Below, one piece after another: positions 5,623 through 6,275 of a DNA stretch of 6,275 nucleotides. Location: positions 330 through 6,604 of the forward strand of contig JAVHXR010000161.1 of the NCBI GenBank assembly GCA_031119515.1, given 5' to 3'. The stretch's first letter is position 1; every line of letters begins with the position of its first letter. This DNA comes from Propionicimonas sp. (lineage in GTDB: Bacteria > Actinomycetota > Actinomycetes > Propionibacteriales > Propionibacteriaceae). Below the pieces are notes generated by a model. It was not told the origin of the DNA. It did no database searches and worked only from the letters and a program-made list of their open reading frames with translations. Both the position numbers and the translations under genes were made by a program.

Positions 5623-5868
5623 ATGGGGCGCGGCCGTGCTAAAGCGAAGCAGACCAAGGTCGCTCGCGATCTGAAGTACCGTTCCTACTCCACAGACTTC
5701 GTGTCCCTGGAGCGGGAACTGCGGGGAGATACCTACGATCCGGTGTCCGCCGAATCGGCCGACGAGGTCGAGGAGGACGAGGAGTCCGGCACCGACGACC
5801 AGTACGCCGACCTCGCCAGCCGCTACGCCGACTACGACCAGGACGACGAGGTTCGCCGGATCAGCTGA
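5623..5868 (+). CDS. DUF3073 small charged protein downstream of purM
   Basis: This 81-residue protein has a strongly basic start, MGRGRAKAKQTKVARDLKYRS, a middle segment STDFVSLERELRGDTYDP, and an acidic, Asp/Glu- and Tyr-rich C-terminal half (EVEEDEESGTDDQYADLASRYADYDQDDEV). The basic-then-acidic profile and the MGRGRAKAKQTKVARDLKY opening are those of DUF3073, a family found widely in Actinomycetota and, as I recall, located directly after purM in Streptomyces. Its function is not known; a basic tail next to an acidic one could suit nucleic-acid or ribosome contact, which is speculation. The ATG is supported by conservation of the opening rather than by its ribosome binding site, because GAGGGGG (5603-5609) is 13 bases away. 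The gene follows purM by 114 bases and faces a convergent gene. Confidence 0.9.
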   Translation: MGRGRAKAKQTKVARDLKYRSYSTDFVSLERELRGDTYDPVSAESADEVEEDEESGTDDQYADLASRYADYDQDDEVRRIS

Positions 5869-5911
5869 TCCGCCGTCCGCCGGTTCCTGGCTCCCGCTGG
5901 AGTTCTGGTTC
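5869..5911. terminator. Convergent intergenic spacer with a weak stem-loop
   Basis: This 43-base gap separates two genes that face each other, so termination for both strands is expected here or just inside the genes. CTCC (5891-5894) and GGAG (5899-5902) form a 4-bp stem with a 4-base loop, extendable by two G-T pairs and followed by TTCTGGTTCTC on the plus strand. This is poor for an intrinsic terminator, so the call rests mainly on position. Confidence 0.2.
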
Positions 5912-6275
5912 TCACGCGTACCGTTGTGCGGCCGCTGTGGCCTGCCCGGCGTAGCCGCTGCCGAACAGCACGGCGTGGACGAGCAGCGGATGCAGCTGGT
6001 GGAGCGCGACCAGCTCCTCCCACCGATCCGGTAGGTGCCGGCTGGCCTCCCGGTAGGACTCCAGCACGAGGTCCAGGTGGGGTGCGCCGAACAGCGCCAG
6101 CATCGCCAGGTCGGTGAGGCGGTGGCCGCCGTGCGCGGCCGGGTCGATCAGCACGGCGCCGTCGGGCGACCAGAGCAGGTTGCCGCCCCACAGGTCGCCG
6201 TGGATCCGTGCCGGCGGCGCGGGGTCGTCGAAGTCCCCGGCCAGGAGCCGCTCGCACACCCGCTCGACCAGGCGC
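5912..6275 (-). CDS. Fructosamine-kinase-family protein (C-terminal part, cut by window edge)
   Basis: This minus-strand gene reads in from the right edge and ends with TGA at 5914-5912, giving 120 complete codons before the stop. It contains the motif IHGDLWGGNLLW, with the catalytic-loop Asp and the following Asn of the aminoglycoside-phosphotransferase-like kinase fold, then IDPAAHGGHRLTDLAML, which carries the metal-binding Asp, and a helical C-terminus with LHQLHPLLVHAVLFGSGY. These are characteristic of the fructosamine/ketosamine kinase family, which in bacteria is thought to phosphorylate ketoamines formed by protein or amine glycation, aiding deglycation. The frame continues to base 6275, so the GTG at 6259 is an internal valine and the start is outside the window. 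The substrate cannot be read from this fragment. The gene is convergent with the DUF3073 gene and has no evident link to purines. Confidence 0.88.
   Translation of the reverse strand, partial: RLVERVCERLLAGDFDDPAPPARIHGDLWGGNLLWSPDGAVLIDPAAHGGHRLTDLAMLALFGAPHLDLVLESYREASRHLPDRWEELVALHQLHPLLVHAVLFGSGYAGQATAAAQRYA

Overview
This window comes from a high-GC actinobacterial chromosome. The evidence is strong third-position G/C bias in every gene, a small-type PurL, a [4Fe-4S] PurF with a propeptide, and a DUF3073 gene directly after purM, an arrangement known from actinomycetes such as Streptomyces. Family-level placement (for example Propionibacteriales) is a guess and cannot be settled from this sequence.

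Layout: (1) 1-1314, plus strand, the 3' part of purL (FGAM synthase, large subunit), cut by the window's left edge. (2) 1441-2631, plus strand, a 396-residue membrane protein with a long acidic and then Pro/Ala/Tyr-rich N-terminal region and a C-terminal DUF4870 domain. (3) 2632-2975, a 344-base non-coding stretch filled by a repeat element in two copies. The left copy carries four tandem 25-bp units and the right copy one; each is closed by a 13-bp inverted arm. (4) 2976-4445, plus strand, purF (glutamine-PRPP amidotransferase), apparently with its own promoter and perhaps leaderless. (5) 4435-5508, plus strand, purM (AIR synthetase), overlapping purF by 11 bases. (6) 5623-5868, plus strand, a small charged DUF3073 protein. 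(7) 5912-6275, minus strand, the C-terminal part of a fructosamine-kinase-family protein, cut by the right edge and convergent with the DUF3073 gene.

PurF, PurL and PurM catalyse steps 1, 4 and 5 of de novo purine synthesis: PRPP to phosphoribosylamine, FGAR to FGAM, and FGAM to AIR. The DUF4870 gene and the repeats separate purL from purF, so purF-purM is probably a transcription unit distinct from purL. The genes are ordinary housekeeping genes. The most unusual part is the repeat region at 2628-2932: the two copies differ in length by exactly three 25-bp units, and each unit can fold into a small hairpin whose variable stem positions change only between A and G, which preserves pairing with U in a plus-strand transcript. 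The core motif resembles dispersed GGGGACGGTTC-type repeats of the REP/RAYT kind, but that link is from memory and was not tested here.
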